DNA from: Streptomyces sp. MNU76
GTDB lineage: Bacteria > Actinomycetota > Actinomycetes > Streptomycetales > Streptomycetaceae
Length of the DNA stretch: 64,000 nt
Assembly: GCF_020982545.1 (NCBI RefSeq)
Contig: NZ_JAJKLK010000001.1
Span: forward strand, 1,178,001 to 1,242,000
Direction of reading: 5' to 3'
Position numbers and translations under genes: made by a program. This document shows positions 54,229 through 62,333 of this stretch, piece after piece (positions within the stretch are counted from its first letter, which is position 1; each line of letters begins with the position of its first letter). The notes under the pieces were generated by a model that saw nothing but the letters and a program-made list of their open reading frames with translations, was not told the origin of the DNA and made no database searches.

Positions 54229-54824
54229 GGCCGCTCTCCGCGCTTGACCTGCGGCTTGGGCAGCCGGAGGCGACGCATCTGGAGCGTGCGCATGAGGGCG
54301 TAGGCCACGGCGCCCTTGGTGTTCGCGTCGGGGAAGCGCTCGCGCAGCTGCTTCTTCAGACGGAACCCGAGGCTGATCGAGTCGACCACGATCAGCACGA
54401 TCACGAAGAGCCACAGCAGCAGCGCGATGTTCTGCAGCGACGGCACCTGCACCATGCTCAGCACGAGGATGATCACGGCCAGCGGCAGGAAGAATTCCGC
54501 GATGTGGAACCGCGAGTCCACGTAGTCACGGGCGAACCGGCGGACCGGGCCCTTGTCCCGGGCCGGCAGATAGCGCTCGTCACCGGTGGCCAGCGCCTGG
54601 CGCTGCTTCTCCATCGCGGCACGGCGCTCGTCGCGGGAGCGTTTGGCGGCCTCCTTGCGCGTCGTCGGCGTATTGGCGACGCTTCGGCGCTGCCCCTGGG
54701 CCACACTCCGTTTCGGAGTGGGGCGCCCCTTGGGGGCCTGCGGGTCACGGGTCTGCTTGGAGTCGGTCACCAGCGCCTTGTCGGCGACCGATTCCTTCTC
54801 GCTCTTGGCGCGGCTACGGAACAC
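54225..54824 (-). CDS. DUF3043 membrane protein
   Basis: A 199-residue protein starting at GTG 54824 (FRSRAKSEKESVADKALVTD), as in other DUF3043 members; ATG 54854 is an alternative with no better ribosome site. A basic N-terminal half (PKGRPTPKRSVAQGQRRSVA; KRSRDERRAAMEKQRQALAT) is followed by two membrane helices (FFLPLAVIILVLSMVQVPSL; NIALLLWLFVIVLIVVDSIS). The C-terminus is basic (RTLQMRRLRLPKPQVKRGER). DUF3043 is widespread in actinobacteria with no assigned role. It diverges from pspA and is translationally coupled to the methyltransferase. Confidence 0.9.
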   Translation of the reverse strand: MFRSRAKSEKESVADKALVTDSKQTRDPQAPKGRPTPKRSVAQGQRRSVANTPTTRKEAAKRSRDERRAAMEKQRQALATGDERYLPARDKGPVRRFARDYVDSRFHIAEFFLPLAVIILVLSMVQVPSLQNIALLLWLFVIVLIVVDSISLGFRLKKQLRERFPDANTKGAVAYALMRTLQMRRLRLPKPQVKRGERP

Positions 54825-55167
54825 AAAACCCAAGGGTACGGGGTGCCGGGGCATGGACCCCAGTCGAGTGGGGAACGATCCGGCAACACCCGGCGTCCGT
54901 ACTGGAGACAGAGCTGGGGCGACAGTTCGGAAAAGGGGGAGCGCGGTGACGGTTCGTCCGTAGCGGAGCTGAGGTGTTCCGGGGAGCGGCCCGTACGCAA
55001 CCCCGGGAGTCACCTACTCCCTACGCCGGAGCGGTGCCGCACACAGTCGTCCTTGGGGATGACCGCATCCGTCCCCGAACAGTGCGGTAATGGATGCAGG
55101 GCCCGTACTGTGGGTTCTGTCGCAGACCTGTGAGCTGGAGTCCGTCAGAAGGGGGCGCGCGAAGCCC
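54825..55167. other. Divergent control region of DUF3043 gene and pspA
   Basis: About 340 bases without a gene. It contains GGGAGT-CACCT-ACTCCC (55005-55021), a perfect 6-bp inverted repeat. GCCCGTACTGTGGGTTC nearer pspA includes a -10-like TACTGT at about 55107. These are candidate control elements for pspA. Confidence 0.4.
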
Positions 55168-55968
55168 ATGAGCGGTGTCATGAAGCGTATGGGGATGATC
55201 TTCCGCGCGAAGGCGAACAAGGCCCTTGACCGGGCCGAGGACCCGCGCGAGACCCTTGATTACTCGTATCAGAAGCAGCTGGAGCTGCTCCAGAAGGTGC
55301 GCCGGGGCGTGGCCGACGTCGCCACCTCCCGCAAGCGCCTGGAGCTCCAGCTCAACCAGCTCCAGTCCCAGTCCTCGAAGCTGGAGGACCAGGGCCGCAA
55401 GGCGCTCGCGCTCGGCCGCGAGGACCTGGCCCGCGAGGCGCTCTCGCGCCGTGCCGCGCTCCAGCAGCAGGTGACGGACCTGGAGACGCAGCACTCCACG
55501 CTCCAGGGCGAGGAGGAGAAGCTCACCCTGGCCGCGCAGCGCCTGCAGGCCAAGGTCGATGCCTTCCGCACCAAGAAGGAGACGATCAAGGCCACGTACA
55601 CCGCCGCCCAGGCCCAGACCAGGATCGGCGAGGCGTTCTCCGGCATCTCCGAGGAGATGGGCGACGTCGGTCTGGCCATCCAGCGCGCCGAGGACAAGAC
55701 GGCCCAGCTCCAGGCCCGGGCCGGCGCCATCGACGAACTGCTGGCCTCCGGCGCGCTCGACGACCAGTCCGGGATGCACAAGGACGACATCCAGGCCGAG
55801 CTGGACCGCCTCTCCGGTGGTACGGACGTCGAGCTGGAGCTCCAGCGCATGAAGGCGGAGCTGGCGGGCGGCCCGTCCGCCCAGCAGCAGGCCATCGAGG
55901 GCGGCACCGGCCAGTCGGCGCCGCAGCAGCAGTCCCAGCGCCAGGACACCCCGCGCTTCGACAAGTAG
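55168..55968 (+). CDS. pspA: Phage shock protein A
   Basis: A 266-residue PspA/IM30/ESCRT-III-like membrane-remodelling protein. ATG 55168 begins SGVMKRMGMIFRAKANKALD, which includes the amphipathic helix that binds stressed membranes. Long coiled-coil helices follow (QKQLELLQKVRRGVADVATS; ALSRRAALQQQVTDLETQHS; QRLQAKVDAFRTKKETIKAT). The tail is Gln-rich and disordered. PspA maintains membrane integrity and, in S. coelicolor, is induced by envelope stress. The pspAA gene follows by 28 bases, so the two form an operon. Confidence 0.96.
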   Translation: MSGVMKRMGMIFRAKANKALDRAEDPRETLDYSYQKQLELLQKVRRGVADVATSRKRLELQLNQLQSQSSKLEDQGRKALALGREDLAREALSRRAALQQQVTDLETQHSTLQGEEEKLTLAAQRLQAKVDAFRTKKETIKATYTAAQAQTRIGEAFSGISEEMGDVGLAIQRAEDKTAQLQARAGAIDELLASGALDDQSGMHKDDIQAELDRLSGGTDVELELQRMKAELAGGPSAQQQAIEGGTGQSAPQQQSQRQDTPRFDK

Positions 55969-55996
55969 GGCGACTCCCGTCCCGGAGGAGGGCGAC

Positions 55997-56275
55997 ATGA
56001 TCGTACGGATCATGGGGGAGGGGCAGGTGAGGTTGGACGACGTCCACTTCGCCGAACTGAACAAGCTGGACGACGTCCTGTTGGCGGAGATGGAGGTCGG
56101 CGACGGCCCGGGCTTCCGCCACACCCTCCACGCCCTCCTGGACAAGGTCCGCGAACTGGGCACCCCCCTGCCCGACGACTCCCTGGAACCTTCGGAACTG
56201 ATCCTCCCGTCGCCGGACGCGACGCTGGAGGAGGTCAAGCAGATGCTGAGCGACGACGGCCTGATCCCGGGGTGA
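55997..56275 (+). CDS. pspAA: PspA-associated protein PspAA
   Basis: A 92-residue protein with GGAGGAGGG upstream of ATG 55997. The sequence IVRIMGEGQVRLDDVHFAEL, ending LEEVKQMLSDDGLIPG, matches my memory of the PspAA family encoded with PspA. PspAA is cytoplasmic and presumed to regulate or partner PspA; direct biochemical evidence is not known to me. Together with PspAB and HtpX at 18.5-20.1 kb it completes a genome-context module. Confidence 0.85.
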   Translation: MIVRIMGEGQVRLDDVHFAELNKLDDVLLAEMEVGDGPGFRHTLHALLDKVRELGTPLPDDSLEPSELILPSPDATLEEVKQMLSDDGLIPG

Positions 56276-56278
56276 GGA

Positions 56279-56341
56279 GCCTGAAAAGCAGGGGCGCAGC
56301 CCCGCTTTTCAGGGGCGCGGGGAACTGCGCGACCGGCCCCC
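56279..56341. repeat. GGGGAACTGCGCGA repeat, copy 9
   Basis: CTGAAAAGCAGGGGCGCAGC folds against CCCCGCTTTTCAG, and the right arm GGCGCGGGGAACTGCGCGAC follows; no left long arm is present. It begins 4 bases after the pspAA stop. Confidence 0.83.
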
Positions 56342-56401
56342 ACCGGACCCGCACCCGACAACGCACGCTTTCGGGGTCGAAGGGGCAGCGCCCCTGGGGA
56401 T

Positions 56402-56424
56402 GGGACGGGTAGGGGCGGCGGGGG
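56402..56424 (+). repeat. G-quadruplex-type G-tract motif, copy 2
   Basis: GGGACGGGTAGGGGCGGCGG plus GGGG, identical to the tract at 4386-4408 and likewise downstream of the palindromic repeat. It lies 74 bases before the histidine kinase start, on the transcribed strand's sense side. Confidence 0.55.
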
Positions 56425-56497
56425 CGAAAATCCCTGCCCCCACAGGTACCGCCGCCACCAGTTCCGCCCCCACAACCGCCCCGTACCGTAATCAACC

Positions 56498-57739
56498 GTG
56501 AGCACCCTCCAGCGAGCCAGGACCTGGCTGACGGCGCACCCCCTCGCGCTGGACGCCGCCCTCGCCGCGGGCGTCCTCGTCGCGATGGTCGCCGGCTCCT
56601 TCGTGGACCCCAACGCCGACCACGGCGACAAGTGGGGCGCCCGCACCCCCGACGCGCTCAGCCTCGCGCTCATGGTGCCGGCCGCCGCCGTCCTCGTCGC
56701 CCGCCGCCGCGCCCCCCTGGCCGTCCTGGCCGCGACCTGCGCGCTCACCCTCGCCGAACTGGTGACCGGCGACCCCCGCGCCCCCGTGGCGATGTCCGCC
56801 GTCATCGCCCTCTACACGGTCGCCTCCACCACCGACCGCCCCACCACCTGGCGCGTCGGCCTGCTCACGATGACCGTGCTGACGGGCACGGCCATGCTCG
56901 TCGGCCCGCTGCCCTGGTACGCCCAGGAGAACATCGGCATCTTCGCCTGGACCGGCATGGCCGCCACCGCCGGGGACGCGGTCCGCAGCCGCCGCGCCTT
57001 CGTGCACGCCATCAGGGAGCGCGCCGAACGGGCGGAGCGCACCCGCGAGGAGGAGGCCCGCCGCCGGGTCGCCGAGGAGCGGCTGCGGATCGCCCGCGAT
57101 CTGCACGACGTCGTCGCCCACCACATCGCCCTGGTCAACGTGCAGGCCGGAGTCGCCGCGCACGTCATGGACAAGCGGCCCGACCAGGCCAAGGAGGCCC
57201 TCGCCCACGTCCGCGAGGCCAGCCGCTCCGCGCTGGGCGAACTCCGCGCCACGGTCGGGCTGCTGCGCCAGTCCGGCGACCCCGAGGCACCCACCGAACC
57301 CGCCCCGGGTCTGGTCCGGCTCGACGAACTCGTCGGTACCTTCCACAGCGCCGGCCTCGCGGTGGAGGTGGTCCGCGCCGACGAGGGGGTGAGCCTCCCG
57401 GCCGCCGTCGACCTGGCCGCGTACCGCGTCATCCAGGAGGCGCTCACCAATGTGCACAAGCACGCCGGTGAGGCGGCCAAGGCCGAGGTCAGCGTCGTAC
57501 GCGTCGGCCCGGACGTGGAGATCACCGTCCTCGACAACGGCACCGGACGGACCGCGGCGGGCGACACGAGTCCCGAGAACCCCGAGGGCGGCGGGCACGG
57601 CCTGCTCGGTATGCGCGAACGCGTCGCCGCGCTCGGCGGCACCCTCACCACCGGCCCCCGCTACGGCGGCGGCTTCCGGGTCCATGCGATCCTGCCGCTC
57701 GAGACCCGAACGACCACCGCGGAAGACGTACGACCGTGA
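56498..57739 (+). CDS. NarL-type two-component sensor histidine kinase
   Basis: A 413-residue membrane kinase beginning at GTG 56498. Four or five N-terminal helices (LALDAALAAGVLVAMVAGSF; LALMVPAAAVLVARRR; APVAMSAVIALYTVAST; VGLLTMTVLTGTAMLVG) lie ahead of the HisKA_3 dimerisation domain. The phosphoacceptor His is in RIARDLHDVVAHHIALVNVQ. The HATPase_c domain has VIQEALTNVHKHAG (N box), ITVLDNGTGRTAAGD and GGGHGLLGMRERVAALGG. The sensor has no large outer domain, typical of intramembrane-sensing kinases. The partner regulator gene follows by 57 bases. The signal is unknown; location beside pspA invites but does not prove an envelope-stress role. Confidence 0.94.
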   Translation: MSTLQRARTWLTAHPLALDAALAAGVLVAMVAGSFVDPNADHGDKWGARTPDALSLALMVPAAAVLVARRRAPLAVLAATCALTLAELVTGDPRAPVAMSAVIALYTVASTTDRPTTWRVGLLTMTVLTGTAMLVGPLPWYAQENIGIFAWTGMAATAGDAVRSRRAFVHAIRERAERAERTREEEARRRVAEERLRIARDLHDVVAHHIALVNVQAGVAAHVMDKRPDQAKEALAHVREASRSALGELRATVGLLRQSGDPEAPTEPAPGLVRLDELVGTFHSAGLAVEVVRADEGVSLPAAVDLAAYRVIQEALTNVHKHAGEAAKAEVSVVRVGPDVEITVLDNGTGRTAAGDTSPENPEGGGHGLLGMRERVAALGGTLTTGPRYGGGFRVHAILPLETRTTTAEDVRP

Positions 57740-57796
57740 TCCGCACGGTCGAGGCGGCGGCCGTACGACCGTGACCAGCGCCCCGGGGGACCCCGT

Positions 57797-58486
57797 ATGA
57801 CGATCCGTGTCCTGCTCGCCGACGACCAGGCCCTGCTGCGCAGTGCCTTCCGGGTGCTCGTCGACTCGGAGCCGGACATGGAGGTGGTCGGGGAGGCCTC
57901 GGACGGGGCGGAGGCGGTGCGGCTCGCGAAGGAGGAGCGGGCGGACGTCGTGCTGATGGACATCCGGATGCCCGGCACGGACGGGCTGGCCGCCACCCGC
58001 ATGATCAGCGCCGACCCGGCGCTCGCCCAGGTCCGCGTCGTCATCCTCACCACCTTCGAGGTCGACGACTACGTCGTGCAGTCGCTGCGCGCCGGCGCCT
58101 CCGGCTTCCTCGGCAAGGGCTCCGAGCCCGACGAGCTGCTGAACGCGATCCGGGTGGCCGCCGGCGGAGAGGCACTGCTGTCGCCCACCGCCACCAAGGG
58201 CCTGATCGCCCGCTTCCTCGCCCAGCCGGACGACTCGGCCGGCGGCGAGGGCGGGGGCACCGCCCGCTCGGAGCGGCTCGCCACCCTGACCGGTCGCGAG
58301 CGGGAGGTGCTCGTCCAGGTCGCCGCCGGGCTCTCCAACGACGAGATCGCCGAGCGGCTGGAAGTGAGCCCGCTGACCGTGAAGACGCACGTCAACCGGG
58401 CCATGGCGAAGCTGGGCGCCCGGGACCGCGCACAGCTGGTGGTCGTCGCGTACGAGTCGGGCCTGGTACGACCGAGGGTGGACTGA
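57797..58486 (+). CDS. NarL/LuxR-type response regulator
   Basis: A 229-residue regulator. Receiver domain: acidic pair in RVLLADDQALLRSAFRVLVD, phosphoacceptor Asp55 in VVLMDIRMPGTDG, and the conserved Thr and Lys in ILTTFE and FLGKGSE. DNA-binding LuxR helix-turn-helix: LTGREREVLVQVAAGLSNDE, then EVSPLTVKTHVNRAMAKLGA. It surely pairs with the upstream kinase. The next gene downstream, an RND exporter 200 bases away on the same strand, is a candidate target, as many such systems control exporters. No binding site was identified. Confidence 0.95.
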   Translation: MTIRVLLADDQALLRSAFRVLVDSEPDMEVVGEASDGAEAVRLAKEERADVVLMDIRMPGTDGLAATRMISADPALAQVRVVILTTFEVDDYVVQSLRAGASGFLGKGSEPDELLNAIRVAAGGEALLSPTATKGLIARFLAQPDDSAGGEGGGTARSERLATLTGREREVLVQVAAGLSNDEIAERLEVSPLTVKTHVNRAMAKLGARDRAQLVVVAYESGLVRPRVD

Positions 58487-58688
58487 AGGGCGCCGGGGAC
58501 TACTCCACTCGGAGTATGCGCGGGATAAGGAAATGGCCCTGGGGAGCGAGGGAACGGGCGCTTCCGTGGCCCAGGGTATGAGGTGAGCGCTCACCATCGC
58601 TTCACACGAGCGACACATGGGGGGCAACAGCCGCATGTGGCAGGGGCGTTCGCCACCCGCTCACGCCACAGAAGAGAGACCCTGACCC

Positions 58689-61600
58689 ATGTCCTGGCTG
58701 TCCCGGTTCAGCCTCGCACAACGGGCCCTCGTCGGTCTGATGTCGATCATCGCGCTCGTCTTCGGGGCGATCGCGATACCCCAGCTCAAACAGCAGCTGC
58801 TGCCCACCATCGAACTGCCCGTGGTGTCCGTGCTCGCCCCCTACCAGGGCGCCTCCCCGGACGTCGTCGAGAAGCAGGTCGTCGAGCCCATCGAGGACAG
58901 CCTCGAAGCCGTCGACGGCATCACGGGCGTGACCTCCACCGCCAGCGAGGGCAACGCCCTGATCATGGCGTCCTTCGACTACGGGCCCGGCACGGAGCAA
59001 CTCGTCGCCGACGTCCAGCAGGCCGTGAACCGGGTCCGGGCGCAGCTGCCGGACGCCGTGGACCCGCAGGTGATCGCGGGCTCCACGGACGACATCCCGA
59101 CCGTCGTCCTCGCCGTCTCCGCGGACCAGGACCAGCAGGCCCTCGCCGACGAGCTGGACCGGACCGTCGTGCCCACGCTGGAGGGCATCGACGGCGTCGG
59201 CCAGGTCACCGTCGACGGTGTACGGGACCTCCAGGTCACCGTCACCCCCGACGACGCGAAGCTGGCGAAGGCGGGCCTGACCACGATGGCCCTCTCCCAG
59301 GCCCTCCAGGCGGGCGGCGTCACCGTCCCCGCGGGCTCCTTCGACGAGGACGGCGCCAACCGCACCGTCCAGGTCGGCGGAGGCTACACCTCGCTGGAGC
59401 AGATCGAGAACCTGATGGTGCGCGGCGAGGGCGCCAAGAAGCCCGTACGTCTCGCCGACGTCGCCGCCGTCGAGGAGGAGCAGGCCAAGGCCGACTCCAT
59501 CACCCGGACGAACGGTGAGCCGAGCCTCGCGGTCATGGTCACCATGGACCGCAACGGCAGCGCGGTCGCGATCTCCGAGGCCGTTGAGGAGAAGCTGCCG
59601 GACATGCGCCGTGACCTGGGCTCCGGCGCCACCGTCACCGTGGTCAGCGACCAGGGCCCGGCGGTCTCCAAGTCCATCGACGGGCTGACCACCGAGGGCG
59701 CCCTCGGTCTGCTCTTCGCGGTCCTGGTCATCCTGGTCTTCCTGGCGTCGGTCCGGTCGACCCTCGTCACCGCGGTCTCCATCCCGCTGTCGGTGGTCCT
59801 GGCGCTGATCGTGCTGTGGACCCGTGACCTCTCTCTGAACATGCTCACCCTCGGCGCGCTGACCATCGCCATCGGCCGCGTCGTCGACGACTCGATCGTG
59901 GTGCTGGAGAACATCAAGCGGCACCTCGGCTACGGCGAGGAGCGCGAGGAGGCCATCCTCAAGGCGGTCCGCGAGGTCGCCGGCGCGGTCACCTCCTCCA
60001 CCCTGACGACGGTCGCCGTCTTCCTCCCCATCGGCCTCACCGGCGGCATGGTCGGCGAGCTGTTCGGCAGCTTCTCGCTGACCGTGACGGCGGCCCTGCT
60101 GGCCTCCCTCCTGGTCTCGCTGACCGTGGTCCCGGTGCTGTCGTACTGGTTCCTGCGCGCGCCGAAGGGCACACCCAAGGACGCCGACGAGGCACGCCGC
60201 AAGGCCGAGGAGAAGGAGGCGAAGAGCCGCCTCCAGCGCCTCTACGTCCCCGTCCTGCGCTTCGCCACCCGCCGCCGGCTGACCAGCCTGGCCATCGCGG
60301 CCGTCGTCCTCATCGGCACGTTCGGCATGGCACCGCTGCTCAAGACGAACTTCTTCGACCCCGGCGACCAGGAAGTCCTCAGCCTCAAGCAGGAGTTGAA
60401 GCCCGGCACCAGCCTCGCGGCGACCGACGAGCAGACGAAGAAGGTCGAGAAGCTGCTCGCCGACACCGAGGGCGTCAAGGACTACCAGGTCACCGTCGGC
60501 TCCTCCGGCTTCATGGCCGCGTTCGGCGGGGGCACCGACACCAACCAGGCCTCGTACAGCGTCATGCTGGACGACTCGGCCGACGCCGCCGGCGTCCAGG
60601 ACACCATCGAGAAGGGCCTCGCCGGGCTCTCCGGCATCGGTACGACGACCGTCGCGGTCGGCGACGCCTTCGGCAGCCAGGACCTCAGCGTGGTCGTCAA
60701 GGCCGCCGACGCCGAGGTCCTGCGCAAGGCCGCCGAGCAGGTCCGTGACGCCGTCTCCACCATGGACAACGTCACCGACGTCACCAGTGACCTGGCGCAG
60801 AGCGTGCCGCGCATCTCGGTGAAGGCCACCGACAAGGCCGCCGCCGCGGGCTTCGACGACCAGACCCTCGGCGCCGCCGTCACCCAGGCCGTCCGGGGCG
60901 CGACGAGCGGCCGGGCCATCCTCGACGACACCGAGCGGGACGTCGTCATCAAGTCGGCGAAGCCCGCCGAGACCCTGAAGGAGTTGCGGGAACTGCCGCT
61001 GGGCGCGGTGAAGCTCGGCGACATCGCCGACGTGAAGCTGGTGGACGGCCCGGTCTCCATGACCCGCATCGACGGCCAGCGGGCCGCGACGATCACGGCG
61101 AAGCCCAAGGGCGACAACACCGGCGCGGTCAGCACCGACCTCACCGCCAAGCTGAACGCGCTCGACCTGCCCGAGGGCGCCACCGCCTCCATCGGCGGCG
61201 TCTCCGAGGACCAGGACGAGGCGTTCGCCTCCCTCGGCCTGGCGATGCTCGCGGCCATCGCGATCGTCTTCATGCTGCTGGTGGCGACCTTCCGGTCCCT
61301 GGTCCAGCCGCTGATCCTGCTGGTCTCGATCCCGTTCGCGGCCACCGGCGCGATCGGCCTGCTGATCGTCACCGGCACGCCGATGGGTGTCCCCGCGATG
61401 ATCGGCATGCTGATGCTGATCGGCATCGTGGTGACCAACGCGATCGTCCTGATCGACCTGATCAACCAGTACCGCCGCCAGGGCTACGGCACGGTCGAGG
61501 CCGTCATCGAGGGCGGCCGCCACCGCCTGCGCCCGATCCTGATGACGGCACTGGCGACGATCTTCGCGCTGCTGCCCATGGCCCTCGGCATCACCGGTGA

Positions 61601-61829
61601 GGGCGGCTTCATCGCCCAGCCGCTGGCCGTGGTCGTCATCGGCGGTCTGATCACGTCGACGCTGCTGACGCTCCTGCTGGTCCCGACCCTCTACACGATG
61701 ATCGAGATCCGCAAGGAGCGCCGGGCGAAGAAGAAGGCCCTGAAGCGGTCCGGCACCCCGTCCGAGCCGACGAAGCCGGAGCCGGACTCGGACTCGGAGG
61801 CGGGCAAGCCGGAACCCGCCGGGGTCTGA
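58689..61829 (+). CDS. RND-family efflux permease (AcrB/SwrC-like)
   Basis: A 1046-residue inner-membrane RND exporter. The start SWLSRFSLAQRALVGLMSII leads into helix 1. The usual first outer loop (QQLLPTIELPVVSVLAPYQG; DVVEKQVVEPIEDSLEAVDG) follows, then central helices with GALTIAIGRVVDDSIVVLEN, where the paired Asp of helix 4 carry protons. A second half repeats the pattern (GIVVTNAIVLIDLINQYRRQ; RPILMTALATIFALLPMALG). Length and two-fold repeat match AcrB-type pumps of Gram-positives, which work without an outer-membrane channel. Substrate unknown. The C-terminus is charged and Pro/Ser-rich. Confidence 0.95.
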   Translation: MSWLSRFSLAQRALVGLMSIIALVFGAIAIPQLKQQLLPTIELPVVSVLAPYQGASPDVVEKQVVEPIEDSLEAVDGITGVTSTASEGNALIMASFDYGPGTEQLVADVQQAVNRVRAQLPDAVDPQVIAGSTDDIPTVVLAVSADQDQQALADELDRTVVPTLEGIDGVGQVTVDGVRDLQVTVTPDDAKLAKAGLTTMALSQALQAGGVTVPAGSFDEDGANRTVQVGGGYTSLEQIENLMVRGEGAKKPVRLADVAAVEEEQAKADSITRTNGEPSLAVMVTMDRNGSAVAISEAVEEKLPDMRRDLGSGATVTVVSDQGPAVSKSIDGLTTEGALGLLFAVLVILVFLASVRSTLVTAVSIPLSVVLALIVLWTRDLSLNMLTLGALTIAIGRVVDDSIVVLENIKRHLGYGEEREEAILKAVREVAGAVTSSTLTTVAVFLPIGLTGGMVGELFGSFSLTVTAALLASLLVSLTVVPVLSYWFLRAPKGTPKDADEARRKAEEKEAKSRLQRLYVPVLRFATRRRLTSLAIAAVVLIGTFGMAPLLKTNFFDPGDQEVLSLKQELKPGTSLAATDEQTKKVEKLLADTEGVKDYQVTVGSSGFMAAFGGGTDTNQASYSVMLDDSADAAGVQDTIEKGLAGLSGIGTTTVAVGDAFGSQDLSVVVKAADAEVLRKAAEQVRDAVSTMDNVTDVTSDLAQSVPRISVKATDKAAAAGFDDQTLGAAVTQAVRGATSGRAILDDTERDVVIKSAKPAETLKELRELPLGAVKLGDIADVKLVDGPVSMTRIDGQRAATITAKPKGDNTGAVSTDLTAKLNALDLPEGATASIGGVSEDQDEAFASLGLAMLAAIAIVFMLLVATFRSLVQPLILLVSIPFAATGAIGLLIVTGTPMGVPAMIGMLMLIGIVVTNAIVLIDLINQYRRQGYGTVEAVIEGGRHRLRPILMTALATIFALLPMALGITGEGGFIAQPLAVVVIGGLITSTLLTLLLVPTLYTMIEIRKERRAKKKALKRSGTPSEPTKPEPDSDSEAGKPEPAGV

Positions 61830-62333
61830 CACCGTTCCTGGGGACTGAGCAGGAGTGAGCCCGCTCAGCCGCACGCCCCGAACGGTCTTGGGCGCACTGG
61901 TCCCCGGCGTACTCAACCCCGGGGCGGCGACACGCATCCTGTGCGTGGTCCGGGCCCGGGAGGCCAGTTCCCTCACGACCTGGCCAGATGGGTACGGCCA
62001 GAGGCGACGGGGAGGCCCCGGACCATCACTCCGGTGGAGCGGGGGCCCCGCACGCTGGCACCGTACCCGGCGTCCCAGATCGCCCGGTCACCGTAGTCCG
62101 GACAGCCCACACTGTTGCAAGCCCGGAAGCCGGCCATCACACGATCGAGCTAATTCGCCCTCGTGCGCACTTCCCGACAAGCGGTTGGCAACCCCCGAAG
62201 GTCCCGGGCGGCCGGGTCGTGGAACCACATGGTTCCGCGACCCGGCCGTCGCGCGTCGCCCTTACGTATCCTGTGCCTCGAACGGCTGGTCGGGCTGCTG
62301 GGGCCTGTCCGCATCGGGGGGAGGGACCAGGGC
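61830..62333. other. Region between RND exporter and protein kinase
   Basis: About 500 bases without a supportable gene. It contains a strong hairpin (62210-62247) and an A+T-richer stretch before it (CACGATCGAGCTAATTCGCC). GCCCTTACGTATCCTGTG at about 62258-62275 could be the kinase promoter. Confidence 0.4.
62210..62247 (+). repeat. 17-bp hairpin upstream of the kinase gene
   Basis: GGCCGGGTCGTGGAACC / GGTTCCGCGACCCGGCC with loop ACAT and one mismatch. It lies 86 bases before the kinase GTG, with no gene ending close upstream on the plus strand. It could be a leader RNA element, an operator or an attenuator-like terminator. Confidence 0.6.

Noticed and set aside
58602..61976. 1124-residue open frame antisense to the RND exporter
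   Set aside because: It is a Val/Asp/Arg/Gly-rich shadow produced by the high third-position GC of the true gene; no domains or ribosome site.
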